From: Fusobacteriaceae bacterium
GTDB lineage: Bacteria > Fusobacteriota > Fusobacteriia > Fusobacteriales > Fusobacteriaceae
Direction: 5' to 3'
Assembly: GCA_016938425.1 (NCBI GenBank)
Contig: JAFGUR010000092.1
Location: 1-20,767 of the forward strand
DNA length: 20,767 bases
Positions 1-7,245 of this stretch are shown piece by piece. Each line of letters opens with the position of its first letter. Position 1 is the first letter of the stretch. A program made the translations under genes and the position numbers. Below the pieces are notes generated by a model. The model worked only from the letters and a program-made list of their open reading frames with translations. It made no database searches and was not told where the DNA came from.

Positions 1-337
1 ATAATTATTTGTTCGTAAATTGAATTTAAATTCAATAATTAACCAAAATGCTGTAGATTTTTTTAAATTTTTCGTATATAATAAACTAAAGTTTAAATTT
101 TCATGAAATATTTAAGCTATTTAATCAATTAATTTTATAGTAATTTTCAAATTAATCAAAATTACTTGTTTTTTACTAAATTTAAGTAAACAAAAAGAAA
201 AAATTTATTACTTATGATATATTTATTTCACTATTTATTACTAAAAAATATCAAATTACTTATTTTTTAACTATATGAAATCACTTTAATTTTATTATCT
301 ATTTTGCATTAATACATAAAACGCTAGGAGGAAAAAA
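1..337. other. AT-rich intergenic region upstream of the chemoreceptor
   Basis: No gene is visible here. The stretch is extremely AT-rich. It holds an 18-bp perfect palindrome near its left edge (listed separately) and an imperfect direct repeat of about 24 bp: ATCAAAATTACTT followed by a T-run and ACTA at 154-178, echoed at 250-273. I see no convincing sigma70 promoter for the downstream gene, although its ribosome binding site is excellent. The palindrome may belong to a gene lying left of the window. Confidence 0.5.
19..36. promoter_or_regulatory. Perfect 18-bp palindrome matching an ArgR/AhrC box
   Basis: ATTGAATTTAAATTCAAT is its own reverse complement. Its core TGAAT-TTAA-ATTCA fits the known ARG-box consensus TGAATwwwwATTCA exactly. 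It lies about 300 bp before the chemoreceptor start, so it may instead control an off-window gene to the left. AT-rich palindromes also arise by chance, so the ArgR assignment is an inference. Confidence 0.4.
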
Positions 338-2023
338 ATGAAATTAAGTAAGAAAATATCTATTGTATTTTCAGGAATTATGTTGGTTTTTTTTATCATT
401 TTAATTTTTTCTGTTAATTTTTTACTTGCTAAAAGTATCAATTTAATTACAGAAAAAAATGTTTTAGGGGCAAGTAAAATTGCTTTTGAATACTTTAATA
501 CCTTATACCCTGGGGACTTTGAAATACGAGATAATATGCTTTACAAAGGAAGTAAAAAAATTAATAATAGCTTTGAAACTGTTGATAAAATGGGCGACAT
601 CCTTGGTTACAAAGTTAGTGTTTTTCAAGGGGATACTAGAATTTCAACAAATATTATAACTAATAATGAAAGAGTTGTAGGTTCAAAAGCTGACAAAAAA
701 ATTACTGATATTGTATTAACAAAAGGGGAGTCTTACATTGGTATATCTAAAGTTTTAGGCAAAGAATTAGCTGTAGCTTATTTACCAATAAAAGATTCTA
801 AAGGCCAAGTTATTGGAATGTTCTTTATAGGAGATGATATTAGGGAATTTATTAACACAACTATTTTTGAATTTACAATTATGTTAAGTATTATCGTTGG
901 TATAGCTACTATTATTATTATTATTATTTTTGCTTTTTTCTTTAAGATTAATGTAACAAAACCTGTTAATTATATATTAAAATTATTAAGTGATATGTCA
1001 AAAGGAGATTTGAGTACTTCAATTAAACTAAATAGTAAAGATGAGTTACAAGAGATTTCTGATAGTTTAGAAAATACTAGAATAAATTTCAGAGATTTAA
1101 TAAATAATTTACAAGTAGAAGCCCATAACTTAGCAGATAATAGTCAAAGACTTTATGATAGTACCGTTGAGACTACTCAAGCTTCTGAGTCAATCACATC
1201 TAATATTATTGAATTTACAGATAAAATGGAAACATCTGTTGAAAAAATTGAAGGAGTTTTTGATGACTTTGACAGTTTAAGTAGAGAAAGTCAAAATATT
1301 AAATCTTATGTTAGCGATTGTAAAGATAGTGTTGAAAAATTAAAAGAAGTTTCTGATTTTGGTATGGACGTTCTAGGGGATACTGTTGGAATGATCTTAG
1401 ATACAGAAAATAGTATTAATAATACAAGTGATTTTGTAACTGAGTTTTCTTCACAAATTAATGAAATTATTTCTTTACTAGAAGCAATAACTGGTATTTC
1501 AGAAAAAACAAATTTATTAGCTTTAAATGCTGCTATAGAAGCTGCTCGTGCTGGAGAAGCAGGAAGAGGATTTAATGTAGTTGCTGAAGAAATCAGAAAA
1601 CTTGCTGAAAGTTCAAGAAAAACTGTAGAAGATATTCATGAAATAACTATCAAAATTGCTGAAGGCTCTAAAAATGCAACTGAAGCAATGAAAAGAACTA
1701 AAAATATCTCATTACAAAGCACTAATTCTGTAAAACAAGTACAAGAGAACTTTATAAGCATTCATACTTTATCTACAAACATAGAAAGTAAAATTGAAAC
1801 TGTTTCTAATTTCAATGATGAAATTGGAGATAAAATGGGTTATATTGTTAATGAAATTTCAACGGCTTCTACTTCTGTTAGAACTTTAACAGGTGAGATG
1901 GGGCAAATTACAGCTGCAACTGAAGAACAAATTGCAACAATGGAAGAACTAAGAGCTATTTCTTCAGAATTATCTGAAACTTCTCAACAAATGAAAGATA
2001 AATCAGATAATTTTAAAATTTAA
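338..2023 (+). CDS. Methyl-accepting chemotaxis protein (membrane chemoreceptor)
   Basis: This is a transmembrane chemoreceptor that would pass ligand binding outside the membrane to a CheA/CheW complex inside. A first membrane helix (about residues 8-31) is followed by a roughly 145-residue extracytoplasmic sensor of Cache type, including the typical GxxxGMFFIGxD-like end near 160-166. A second, isoleucine-rich membrane helix spans about 176-202. A HAMP linker runs to about 257, then a long coiled-coil signalling domain. The conserved hairpin tip (EKTNLLALNAAIEAARAGE and the following GRGF...VAEEIRKLA) lies near 390-420. No C-terminal NWETF-like tether for CheR/CheB is seen. The start is fixed by AGGAGG seven bases upstream. 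It is a single-gene unit with its own terminator, and no che or flagellar genes are nearby. The ligand is unknown. Confidence 0.93.
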   Translation: MKLSKKISIVFSGIMLVFFIILIFSVNFLLAKSINLITEKNVLGASKIAFEYFNTLYPGDFEIRDNMLYKGSKKINNSFETVDKMGDILGYKVSVFQGDTRISTNIITNNERVVGSKADKKITDIVLTKGESYIGISKVLGKELAVAYLPIKDSKGQVIGMFFIGDDIREFINTTIFEFTIMLSIIVGIATIIIIIIFAFFFKINVTKPVNYILKLLSDMSKGDLSTSIKLNSKDELQEISDSLENTRINFRDLINNLQVEAHNLADNSQRLYDSTVETTQASESITSNIIEFTDKMETSVEKIEGVFDDFDSLSRESQNIKSYVSDCKDSVEKLKEVSDFGMDVLGDTVGMILDTENSINNTSDFVTEFSSQINEIISLLEAITGISEKTNLLALNAAIEAARAGEAGRGFNVVAEEIRKLAESSRKTVEDIHEITIKIAEGSKNATEAMKRTKNISLQSTNSVKQVQENFISIHTLSTNIESKIETVSNFNDEIGDKMGYIVNEISTASTSVRTLTGEMGQITAATEEQIATMEELRAISSELSETSQQMKDKSDNFKI

Positions 2024-2027
2024 TGTC

Positions 2028-2059
2028 AAAAGGAGCCAAAAATTTTGGCTCCTTTTTTT
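2028..2059 (+). terminator. Rho-independent terminator of the chemoreceptor gene
   Basis: A ten-base-pair stem, GGAGCCAAAA paired with TTTTGGCTCC around a single A (2032-2052), is followed by a run of seven T. It starts a few bases after the stop codon. Adjacent A- and T-runs could extend the stem, so it may also work on the minus strand. Confidence 0.9.
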
Positions 2060-2175
2060 ATACTTAATTAGGGTTTACTGAAAAATTAAAAACCAATGAT
2101 TTTAAAAAATTTCAACACTATTTTTAATAGAAAAACACATTATTTTTAGCAAAAAACCTTAAAAATCATACATCC

Positions 2176-2452
2176 AAACCTTGGACTTAAGATTACTTTA
2201 AAATTTCTTCCAAAAAACCTCATAAACGTAGAACGTTTTTTGCGACCATAAGGAACTTATTCTTTAGGAAATTACTTATAAATTATAATATGAAATATTT
2301 GCATTGAATTATAAGGTGTCCAACAATCTTTGATGGTCGAGTTTAGATATTTTTGAGCTTTAGCTCTTAGAATATTTAGATATTTTTGAGCTTTAGCTCT
2401 TAGAATATCTTATGCGGAGCTTAAGTGATAGTTGGGCTGAGGCTCAAGGTTT
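2176..2452. repeat. Nested inverted repeats: possible foldback element or structured RNA
   Basis: Several complementary arms nest in this interval. AAACCTTG (2176-2183) pairs with CAAGGTTT (2445-2452), and CGACCAT (2243-2249) pairs with ATGGTCG (2333-2339). Local hairpins lie between them: AAACGT-AGA-ACGTTT at 2224-2238 and ATAAG-GAA-CTTAT near 2248-2260. There is no coding potential. It could be a decayed miniature transposable element or a non-coding RNA. The arms are short, so the long-range pairing is only suggestive. Confidence 0.35.
2342..2407. repeat. Perfect tandem duplication of a 33-bp unit
   Basis: Two identical 33-bp copies (2342-2374 and 2375-2407) sit head to tail. Each begins TTTAGATATTTTTGAGC and contains the small hairpin GAGC-TTTA-GCTC. 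The duplication is exact, which suggests it is recent, probably slipped-strand or recombination-derived. It lies inside the larger foldback region. Confidence 0.9.
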
Positions 2453-2523
2453 TAAAAATTCTTTCTAATTCTAATTAGGAAACTATAAATTTAAGAAGAT
2501 AATTCTACTTCTAATGAGCCTTA

Positions 2524-2569
2524 TTCAGTTTAATTTTGTTAAATATATATAGATGTAATCGCATAAATT
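2524..2569. repeat. 46-nt dispersed motif, copy A
   Basis: This stretch starts TTCAGTTTAATTTT and ends CATAAATT. Another 46-nt stretch with the same two ends lies at 10415-10460; 31 of 46 positions agree without gaps. In both places the TTCAG end abuts the 3' arm of a hairpin. Here the arm is TGAGCC (2515-2520), which can pair with GGCTCA at 2441-2446. This looks like a degenerate dispersed structured element. Confidence 0.45.
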
Positions 2570-2604
2570 CCAAACATTATTAAAATAGTTTTTATTTTTT
2601 TCAT
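2539..2604 (-). CDS. Doubtful 21-residue hydrophobic micro-ORF
   Basis: A 22-codon frame starts with ATG and encodes a short peptide with two N-terminal lysines followed by an almost entirely hydrophobic stretch, as in small membrane peptides or a truncated signal peptide. A GGAG sequence lies upstream but only three bases from the ATG, closer than usual. Its second half overlaps the 46-nt dispersed motif, which argues against an independently conserved gene. It may be a chance frame, the start of a decayed exported protein, or a small membrane peptide. No function can be assigned. Confidence 0.15.
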   Translation of the reverse strand: MKKIKTILIMFGIYAITSIYI

Positions 2605-2722
2605 AATCTCCAAATTTTTGTAACATAACTTCAATTTTGCATCTAATTTTTACTTTAATATTATAAACTAATTTTTCTCATGCTCTAATTTTTTTAATAA
2701 TATCATCGTTGACGACTCCTCT

Positions 2723-3613
2723 TTAAGAATTACTTTCATTGATTTCAATTGCTTTTAAACCTAAAGCCAAAGCCCCAGAGATTCCTGCATTATCTCCAAG
2801 AGTTGGAGGTACTATATATTGTTCAATCTCTTCTAAAACCTCTTTTTTTATTATATAATTATTTAATATCCTTTTTATCTCTTTTCTTATTAAAGGAAAT
2901 AAATGAATTTGTTTCATTACTCCGCCACCCATTATTACTTTTTCTGGAGATAGAATTAGAATAAAATTCACAATAGCTTGAGCTATATAATATGCTTCCA
3001 ATTGCCATGCTTCATGATTTTCTTGAAGTTCATATCCTTTTTGTCCCCATCTTGCTTCTATTGCTGGTCCTGATGCCATTCCCTCTAAGCAATCCTTATG
3101 AAAAGGACATATTCCTACAAATCCATCATTTTCATGTCTCCTTACTACAATATGCCCCATTTCAGGATGTAAAAGTCCATGAATCATCTTTCCTTCAGAT
3201 ATCGCTCCAGCTCCTATCCCTGTTCCTACAGTAATATATAAAGCTGAATTTAATCCCTTTGCACTCCCCCATTTGCTTTCACCAAGAGCAGCACCATTTA
3301 CATCTGTATCAAAAGCTATAGGAACATCAAAATGTTTTTTTAACTCGCCTATTATATTATAATTGCTCCATCCTTGTTTAGGGGTTGTAGTGATATATCC
3401 ATAAGTTTCCGACTCCAATCTAGGATCAATAGGTCCAAAACTTCCGACACCTATTGCATCAAATTTTTTGTTTTGAAAAAATTCAACTACTTTTCGCATA
3501 GTAATAGAAGGATCTTCAGTAGGAATACTTATTCTTTCAAGAATTTCTCCATTTTCATTTCCTATCCCAAGTACAAATTTTGTTCCTCCAGCTTCAATTG
3601 CTGCTATTAACAT
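2723..3613 (-). CDS. scrK: ROK-family fructokinase
   Basis: Cytoplasmic ATP-dependent sugar kinase, most likely fructose to fructose-6-phosphate. The N-terminal phosphate-binding segment EAGGTKF (7-13) is typical. The catalytic aspartate lies in FDTDVNGAALGE (101-112), and a second glycine-rich segment TVGTGIGAG follows. The ROK zinc site is intact: His154 in MGHI, then Cys169, His172 and Cys175 in the CPFHKDCLEG block. Its 296 residues are normal for the YdhR/GmuE-type fructokinases it resembles. The gene diverges from a LacI-type regulator, and its promoter carries the same palindrome as the GH32/ABC operon. That context supports fructose as the substrate; mannose or another hexose is possible. 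Ribosome site AAGGAAA precedes the ATG. The symbol follows the usual name for sucrose-locus ROK fructokinases. Confidence 0.88.
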   Translation of the reverse strand: MLIAAIEAGGTKFVLGIGNENGEILERISIPTEDPSITMRKVVEFFQNKKFDAIGVGSFGPIDPRLESETYGYITTTPKQGWSNYNIIGELKKHFDVPIAFDTDVNGAALGESKWGSAKGLNSALYITVGTGIGAGAISEGKMIHGLLHPEMGHIVVRRHENDGFVGICPFHKDCLEGMASGPAIEARWGQKGYELQENHEAWQLEAYYIAQAIVNFILILSPEKVIMGGGVMKQIHLFPLIRKEIKRILNNYIIKKEVLEEIEQYIVPPTLGDNAGISGALALGLKAIEINESNS

Positions 3614-3643
3614 AATTTTTTCCTTTCTTAAATAAAGTTTTTG

Positions 3644-3659
3644 TTGAATACGTATTCAA
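3644..3659. promoter_or_regulatory. LacI-type operator in the fructokinase promoter
   Basis: TTGAATACGTATTCAA is a perfect 16-bp palindrome with the central CG typical of LacI-family operators. It lies just downstream of the kinase -10 region, over the expected transcription start. Its 14-bp core TGAATACGTATTCA recurs at 4892-4905 in front of the transporter operon. Binding by the regulator encoded at 3765-4775 is inferred from this pairing. Confidence 0.85.
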
Positions 3660-3663
3660 ATAA

Positions 3664-3692
3664 ATGCTATAATATTTTTATCTATATGTCAA
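3664..3692 (-). promoter_or_regulatory. Promoter of the fructokinase gene
   Basis: On the minus strand a perfect -35 TTGACA (3687-3692) is followed after 15-17 bases by a TATAGCAT-type -10 region (3664-3671). The operator lies immediately downstream, so bound repressor would block initiation. Confidence 0.65.
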
Positions 3693-3707
3693 TAAAATAT
3701 ATTTTTA

Positions 3708-3736
3708 TTGAATCGATATATAAATTAAAGTATAAT
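3708..3736 (+). promoter_or_regulatory. Promoter of the LacI-type regulator
   Basis: TTGAAT (3708-3713), a 17-base spacer and a consensus TATAAT (3731-3736) lie 28 bases before the regulator's start codon. It is back to back with the kinase promoter. The operator lies 49 bp upstream of this -35, so autoregulation is possible but not obvious. Confidence 0.8.
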
Positions 3737-3764
3737 TTAGTAAAAATATTTAGCGAGGTAAAAT

Positions 3765-4775
3765 ATGAAACTCACAATGAATGATATTGCAAAAGCCACT
3801 GGAGTCTCTCAGCCTACGATTTCAAGGATTCTTAATGGGAGTCCAAACGTAAAAGCTGAGAAAAAAATAAAAGTTTTAGAGTATATAGAAAAAGTTGGAT
3901 ATCGTCCAAATTTAATTGCCAAATCTTTAAAAAATAATAGTTCATATCTAATAGGATTATGTATTTCAGATCTATCAAATCCTTATTTTATTGAAATATT
4001 TGAGAATCTTGAAAAAGTTGCTAGAAAAAATAATTACAGCCTAATTGTTCATAATTCCAAAAAAAACCCTATTTTAGAATGGGAAAATATCATGGATTTT
4101 GTAGACAGGCAAGTTGATGGAATTGTTCTTGTCCCATGTTCTAATTTTAATTTAGATAAAGTAGTAAATACAAAAATTCCTCTTGTAATTCTCACACAAA
4201 TAAAAAAAGGGATTGATAGTGTCGGTGTAAGCCATATTTCTGGAGGAATTCAAGCAGCAAAACATCTTATTAACCTAGGCCATAGAAATATCGGATATAT
4301 TGGTGGAGATATAGAAGCAGACGACAAATTTATAGGATTTAATATGGAATTAGAAAAAAATGGAATAGAATTCAATATGAATAATTATCTTTGCATATCA
4401 GATTATTTATATACTATAAAAGAAAGAGATAAAGTGATTCATGATTTTTTTGAAAAGAATATAAAAGGGAAGCTACCATCAGCTTTTTTTGTGGGAAATG
4501 ATGTAATTGCTTATGAAACTATTAAGATCCTTGAAGATTTTGATCTTAAAGTTCCTGAAGATATCTCAATTGTAGGTTTTGATGATACGTTAATAGCAGG
4601 TGTATTAAAGATTACTAGTATTAAACAACCTATAGAAGATTTAACAAATATAGCATTTGAAATACTTATGAAGAAAATAAAAACAGAAATTTTAGTTGAA
4701 GAAGTTGAACATATTGAACTCGACCCTATACTTCTCAAAAGAAAAACAACAAAGAAAATAGAGATATTCTATTAA
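3765..4775 (+). CDS. LacI/GalR-family transcriptional regulator
   Basis: DNA-binding repressor predicted to control the surrounding sugar genes. The N-terminus carries the family helix-turn-helix (NDIAKATGVSQPTISRILNG, about residues 6-25) and the hinge helix RPNLIAKSLK near 47-56. A periplasmic-binding-protein-like effector domain follows, with typical segments such as ISDLSNPYF, GYIGGD, FFVGNDVIAY and ISIVGFDD. At 336 residues it is full length. An AGGT-type ribosome site precedes the ATG; a second in-frame ATG four codons later could be used instead. Two copies of a LacI-type palindrome flank this gene on both sides, one over each divergent transcription start. The inducer is probably a product or substrate of the pathway (sucrose, fructose or a fructo-oligosaccharide), which the sequence does not reveal. 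Confidence 0.93.
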   Translation: MKLTMNDIAKATGVSQPTISRILNGSPNVKAEKKIKVLEYIEKVGYRPNLIAKSLKNNSSYLIGLCISDLSNPYFIEIFENLEKVARKNNYSLIVHNSKKNPILEWENIMDFVDRQVDGIVLVPCSNFNLDKVVNTKIPLVILTQIKKGIDSVGVSHISGGIQAAKHLINLGHRNIGYIGGDIEADDKFIGFNMELEKNGIEFNMNNYLCISDYLYTIKERDKVIHDFFEKNIKGKLPSAFFVGNDVIAYETIKILEDFDLKVPEDISIVGFDDTLIAGVLKITSIKQPIEDLTNIAFEILMKKIKTEILVEEVEHIELDPILLKRKTTKKIEIFY

Positions 4776-4779
4776 AATT

Positions 4780-4803
4780 AAAGGAGGTTTATATCTCCTT
4801 TTG
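4780..4803 (+). terminator. Weak terminator after the regulator gene
   Basis: AAAGGAG (4780-4786) pairs with CTCCTTT (4795-4801) over an eight-base loop, with only a short T-run after it. It probably separates the regulator transcript from the transporter operon, perhaps incompletely. Confidence 0.6.
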
Positions 4804-4855
4804 TATTATTTTAATATTTTTTGTTTGATTAATAAAAATATTTATGAAAAATAAC

Positions 4856-4884
4856 TTGCAAATTTTTTATAAGTGATGTATATT
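4856..4884 (+). promoter_or_regulatory. Promoter of the ABC transporter/GH32 operon
   Basis: TTGCAA (4856-4861), a 17-base spacer and TATATT (4879-4884) sit upstream of the binding-protein gene. Transcription would start near 4891, at the left edge of the operator. Confidence 0.72.
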
Positions 4885-4891
4885 TAAATCG

Positions 4892-4905
4892 TGAATACGT
4901 ATTCA
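4892..4905. promoter_or_regulatory. LacI-type operator over the transporter operon start
   Basis: TGAATACGTATTCA is a perfect 14-bp palindrome, identical to the core at 3645-3658. It lies over the predicted transcription start, between the -10 box and the GGGAGGG ribosome site. Confidence 0.85.
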
Positions 4906-4925
4906 AAATTTCGAGGGAGGGTAAT

Positions 4926-6305
4926 ATGTTAAAAAAATTGTCGATAGCTTTACTGGCTCTTTTAACTCTAACTATAACTGGGTGTGGAGCAAAGGAAAAA
5001 AAAGATGAAAAAATAGTTGTATGGTCACAGGCTTCTGCAGAAAGTCCCGAAGGAAAAATGTTTGAAGATAGGATAAAAAAATATAACGAAACTCATTCTG
5101 AAAAGATGCAAGTCGAAATTTCAAACATTACAAGAGCTGGAGCAGGATCGGGATATATTGACAGACTGAATGCCTCTATTGCTGCAAATACAATGCCAGA
5201 TATATTTACTCTAGATGGACCAGATGTAAGTGCATACGTGGACTCGGGAGTTATTGGCCCTTTAGATGCTAATATGTCTCAAGGATTCAAAGATGGATTT
5301 ACTAGCGCTATGATTCAAGAAGGAACTGTAAACGGAGAGTTTTATGCAATGCCTTATTCAGACTCAGGAGTAATTATTTCTTATAACGAAGATATGATAA
5401 AAGTTCTTCCAGAAAATATTAAAGCTATGATTCCTAAATCAAATGAAGACTGGACATGGGATAAATTTGTTGAAGTTCTTCAAAAAGTAGATGATTTTGC
5501 AAAGACAACAAAAGATCCTGCATTTAAAGATTATAAAGTTGCAGTAAGTACTGCTGTAGGTTCAATAGCTACAGGCGGATATGAAATAGGAACCTATTTT
5601 TATGCACCATTAATATGGTCAAATGGTTCAAATATTATTTCAAATGATGGAATTACTACAAATGAATATATGAATAACGACAAGACAATTGACGCTATTA
5701 CAAAATTTGCAAAATTATTTGATAAAACTAAACCTTTAGCAACTGCTACAGAACCTGAAAACGCATTTGCCACAGGAAAGACAGCCTTTGCTGTAGCAGG
5801 ATTCTGGTATTTTAATGATTTTGTTTCAAATTATCCTAACTTGAAATTTAAGTCTCTAAGATATCCTAAAATGAGTGTAGACTTTAAAGATCTTTATACA
5901 CCTTCTGGAAGCTGGGCTTTTGTAAGAAATGCCAATATAAAAGATGAAAATAAAGTAAAACAAGTAGTAGAAGTTATGGAATGGTTAACAAATGATGAAG
6001 CTGCAAAAGAATACTTTGTCAAAAATGGTTCTATTCCTACACGTAAAGCTTCTATAGATGTAATTAATACTAATACGCCTAACCCTTATTTTAATGAAGC
6101 ATGGTCAGTATTGAAATATCAAGTATCAAACACAAATAAAGCAAGACCAATATCACCAGGATATCCATATTTGTCTGAAACATTTTCTAAAGATGTTATT
6201 TTAAAAATTGCTCAGAACAATACTTCATCTCCTGAACAAGTTAAAGAATATCTACAAAAAGCCTCAGAAAAAATTGATTTAGAATTAAAAAAATATAAAA
6301 AATAA
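4926..6305 (+). CDS. ABC transporter sugar-binding lipoprotein
   Basis: Extracytoplasmic solute-binding protein (family 1, MalE-like) of a carbohydrate importer. The lipoprotein signal is clear: a lysine-containing start, a hydrophobic core and the lipobox ITGC, with Cys20 as the lipid-modified residue. The mature protein has the usual family-1 features, including the early IVVWSQAS strand, the NTMPDIFTLDG segment near 90-100 and aromatic residues suited to sugar stacking. The strong ribosome site GGGAGGG supports high expression. It is the first gene of the operon and is separated from the permeases by a UUCG hairpin. The linked GH32 enzyme and fructokinase suggest sucrose or fructo-oligosaccharides as ligand; binding specificity cannot be read from sequence alone. 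Confidence 0.92.
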   Translation: MLKKLSIALLALLTLTITGCGAKEKKDEKIVVWSQASAESPEGKMFEDRIKKYNETHSEKMQVEISNITRAGAGSGYIDRLNASIAANTMPDIFTLDGPDVSAYVDSGVIGPLDANMSQGFKDGFTSAMIQEGTVNGEFYAMPYSDSGVIISYNEDMIKVLPENIKAMIPKSNEDWTWDKFVEVLQKVDDFAKTTKDPAFKDYKVAVSTAVGSIATGGYEIGTYFYAPLIWSNGSNIISNDGITTNEYMNNDKTIDAITKFAKLFDKTKPLATATEPENAFATGKTAFAVAGFWYFNDFVSNYPNLKFKSLRYPKMSVDFKDLYTPSGSWAFVRNANIKDENKVKQVVEVMEWLTNDEAAKEYFVKNGSIPTRKASIDVINTNTPNPYFNEAWSVLKYQVSNTNKARPISPGYPYLSETFSKDVILKIAQNNTSSPEQVKEYLQKASEKIDLELKKYKK

Positions 6306-6311
6306 ATAAAC

Positions 6312-6335
6312 AAAGAGAGACTTCGGTCTCCCTTT
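6312..6335 (+). promoter_or_regulatory. Intra-operon cUUCGg hairpin between binding protein and permease
   Basis: AAAGAGAGAC pairs with GTCTCCCTTT around a TTCG loop (6322-6325) closed by C-G, the canonical very stable cUUCGg tetraloop. One A-C mismatch interrupts the stem. Only a poor T-tract follows, so it is likely a partial terminator or an RNA 3'-end stabiliser. Either would let the binding protein outnumber the permeases, as is known for hairpins after other binding-protein genes. Confidence 0.72.
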
Positions 6336-6357
6336 ACTTTAAGATAAGGAGTACAAG

Positions 6358-7245
6358 GTGGAGAAGAAAAATTTATATAAAAAATCAGAGGTCATTACTG
6401 CTTACGGATTTTTATTGCCGGCACTAATTTTAGTTACTCTTTTTGTAGTTCTTCCTATTATACTAGCATTTACTTATGGATTTACGGATTTTTATCTATT
6501 AAGACCTAATCAAAAACATTTTGTAGGATTCGAAAATTTTGTCAGAATGATTTCTGATGATACTCTTAAAAAAAGTTTTTTTAACACACTTGAATTTGTT
6601 TTCTTAGTTGTGCCATTACAACTTGTAATGGCGTTAAGTTTAGCTCTTATAGCAAACAAAAAATTAAAGGGAATAGGTTTTTTAAGAGCTTCATACTTTT
6701 CTCCAGCAGTTCTGTCTCTTGTTGTAATATCTATATTATGGAGCGTAATGCTTGATCCTAACAATGGCTTAATAAATGAAATGCTAGGGAAAATAGGATT
6801 TAACCCTCAACCATTTTTAAGTAGTAGTAAACAGGCAATGCCAACAATAGTGTTTCTTTCTGCATGGTCTTGCTGTGGCTATCAAATGATGATTTTCCTT
6901 GCAGGATTAAAAAATATAGATTCTCAATTATATGAAGCTGCAACTATTGATGGAGCAAATGCTTTTGATAAATTTTGGCATATAACTCTCCCATCATTGA
7001 AACCTATTGTAATGTTTCTTGTGATAACAACAACAATACAAGCTTTTAAGCTAATAGTACAACCAATGGTTATGACTGGAGGAGGTCCAGATAATTCAAC
7101 TATGACAATTTTACAGTATATATATGAATATGGGTACAGGCACAGAAATGTAGGATATGCTTCTGCAATTTCATTGGTATTTACATTATTTTTAGTAGTA
7201 GTTTCTATAATTATAAAAAAACTGTTTAAGGAGGAGGAAAATTGA
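6358..7245 (+). CDS. ABC sugar transporter permease, MalF/UgpA type
   Basis: Inner-membrane subunit of the carbohydrate importer. Six hydrophobic segments are visible, the first near residues 14-36 and the last near 268-288. The conserved cytoplasmic EAA loop, which contacts the ATPase, reads YEAATIDGANAFDKFWHITL, near 193-212, with the invariant glycine. The gene starts with GTG, set by AGGAG at 6347-6351. It follows the binding-protein gene after the hairpin and overlaps the next permease gene by four bases, indicating translational coupling. At 295 residues it is typical for the family. Together with the second permease it forms the transport channel. The substrate is inferred from the neighbouring GH32 gene. 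Confidence 0.92.
   Translation: MEKKNLYKKSEVITAYGFLLPALILVTLFVVLPIILAFTYGFTDFYLLRPNQKHFVGFENFVRMISDDTLKKSFFNTLEFVFLVVPLQLVMALSLALIANKKLKGIGFLRASYFSPAVLSLVVISILWSVMLDPNNGLINEMLGKIGFNPQPFLSSSKQAMPTIVFLSAWSCCGYQMMIFLAGLKNIDSQLYEAATIDGANAFDKFWHITLPSLKPIVMFLVITTTIQAFKLIVQPMVMTGGGPDNSTMTILQYIYEYGYRHRNVGYASAISLVFTLFLVVVSIIIKKLFKEEEN

Larger units (their letters stand above)
2060..2722. other. Gene-poor, repeat-rich intergenic stretch
   Basis: About 660 bp without a convincing gene, lying between the chemoreceptor terminator and the 3' end of the minus-strand kinase. It holds a foldback region, a tandem repeat, a copy of a 46-nt dispersed motif and one doubtful micro-ORF, all listed separately. I see no strong terminator directly after the kinase. 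A minus-strand AGAGGAG followed by ATG and 12 codons lies at its right edge (about 2669-2707) and may be the beginning of a lost gene. Confidence 0.6.

Noticed and set aside
2342..2407. Two-unit repeat considered as a CRISPR array
   Set aside because: The copies are directly adjacent with no spacer, there are only two, and no cas genes are present.
2669..2707. 12-codon minus-strand frame after the fructokinase gene with AGAGGAG upstream
   Set aside because: Too short and with no continuation; it may be the stub of a lost gene but cannot be supported as one.
4892..4905. LacI-type operator considered as an ArgR box because it shares TGAAT and ATTCA
   Set aside because: The central four bases are ACGT and not A/T only, it is adjacent to a LacI-family gene, and both copies flank genes of one sugar pathway.
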